This document shows positions 21,643-22,026 of a DNA stretch of 22,026 nucleotides, in pieces. The stretch's first letter is position 1, and each line of letters opens with the position of its first letter. A model generated the notes under the pieces. That model saw only the letters and a program-made list of their open reading frames with translations. It searched no databases and was not told the DNA's origin. The position numbers and the translations under genes were made by a program. The stretch is from CAVZLD01 sp964522605 (lineage in GTDB: Bacteria > Planctomycetota > Planctomycetia > Pirellulales > Pirellulaceae): positions 1-22,026 of the forward strand of contig CAZFWV010000086.1 in the NCBI GenBank assembly GCA_964522605.1. Reading direction: 5' to 3'.

Positions 21643-22026
21643 ATGGTACGATTTCCCTCGCTACTGATTACTGATGATGACCGCGACCTGCGGGAGACGC
21701 TTCGTGAGGTCTTTCGACGTCGGGGTTACCACACGTTGCTGGCCGCCGATGGTCAGGAGGCGGTGCAGATCGTCCAGCGGGATGAAGTCCATCTGGTTTT
21801 GATCGATCATCACATGCCGCGCCTCACGGGGCTGGAGGCAATCGAGCGCATCAAGGATTTTTCTTCTCGGCTGCCCTGCATCTTGATTTCTGGGCATTTG
21901 GACGAGGAATTGCGTCGCCGCGCGCAAGCGTTCCGCGTGCTGGCGAAGCCGGTCAATTTTGCTGAGGTCACGCAGACCGTGGCGGACGCGCTGCGGTGGA
22001 CGTACGATTGGCCGGAGACGGGTCGG
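21643..22026 (+). CDS. Response-regulator receiver domain protein (3' end outside the window)
   Basis: The reading frame is open to the right edge, giving 128 residues so far. It starts at the ATG at 21643, nine bases after AGGAG (21629-21633). Residues about 6-118 form a CheY-like receiver domain: the acidic pocket ITDDD (D11, D12), the phosphoacceptor D55 in LVLIDHHMPRLTGLE, the switch Ser in LISG (S83), and the conserved lysine K102 in LAKPV. It would receive phosphate from a sensor histidine kinase. The output domain, if any, lies beyond the window, so it is unclear whether it is a DNA-binding regulator, a single-domain relay, or something else. RWTYDWPET follows the domain. No kinase gene is within view. 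Confidence 0.88.
   Translation, partial: MVRFPSLLITDDDRDLRETLREVFRRRGYHTLLAADGQEAVQIVQRDEVHLVLIDHHMPRLTGLEAIERIKDFSSRLPCILISGHLDEELRRRAQAFRVLAKPVNFAEVTQTVADALRWTYDWPETGR

Overview
The window looks like a piece of a planctomycete chromosome. No single marker proves this. The case rests on a combination: an elongation factor G of the type shared by spirochaetes, planctomycetes, deltaproteobacteria and mitochondria; a three-gene succinate dehydrogenase of the Bacillus/delta type; a secreted gingipain-like (C25) peptidase; a large secreted YCF48-repeat protein; a TPR protein of a kind common in planctomycetes; and a divergent HU-like protein. The DNA is fairly GC rich, so long antisense shadow frames are common and were not annotated. 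Genus or family cannot be told from the sequence.

Layout. At about 1-6220 four genes lie on the minus strand. In transcription order they are a 1030-residue exported protein (YCF48 repeats, a degenerate LmbE-like section, a CBM9-like C-terminus), an RNase HII-like protein, a SufU-type Fe-S scaffold and the cysteine desulfurase SufS. sufU and sufS overlap by an ATGA. A 79-bp long palindrome and a 20-bp direct repeat fill the gap before sufU.

At 6300-9107 there is a probable small integrated element. A complete tRNA-Gly(CCC) gene lies at 9035-9107 on the minus strand. A perfect 44-bp copy of its 3' half, from the anticodon loop to just past the discriminator base, lies 2733 bp downstream of it at 6300-6343. 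Between them are an HTH_17/VapC-type toxin-antitoxin pair and one decaying pseudogene. No integrase is visible.

At 9527-16311 four genes lie on the plus strand: a C25 peptidase, fumarase (fumC), an exported TPR protein and EF-G. At 16346-20294 the sdhC-sdhA-sdhB operon lies on the minus strand and converges on fusA. Succinate dehydrogenase and fumarase, which catalyse consecutive TCA-cycle steps, are therefore encoded within about 9 kb of each other on opposite strands.

At 20295-22026 a hairpin-rich repeat region is followed by an HU-like gene with a clear intrinsic terminator on the minus strand, and by the start of a response-regulator gene on the plus strand that runs off the window. The hairpin region shares a 20-bp sequence with the first 60 bp of the window, so at least one dispersed repeat family is present twice.

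The most notable items are the tRNA-flanked mini-island without a recombinase, the two kinds of structured intergenic repeat, and the unusual domain combination of the YCF48 protein. I did not find a clearly new multi-gene defence or biosynthetic system.
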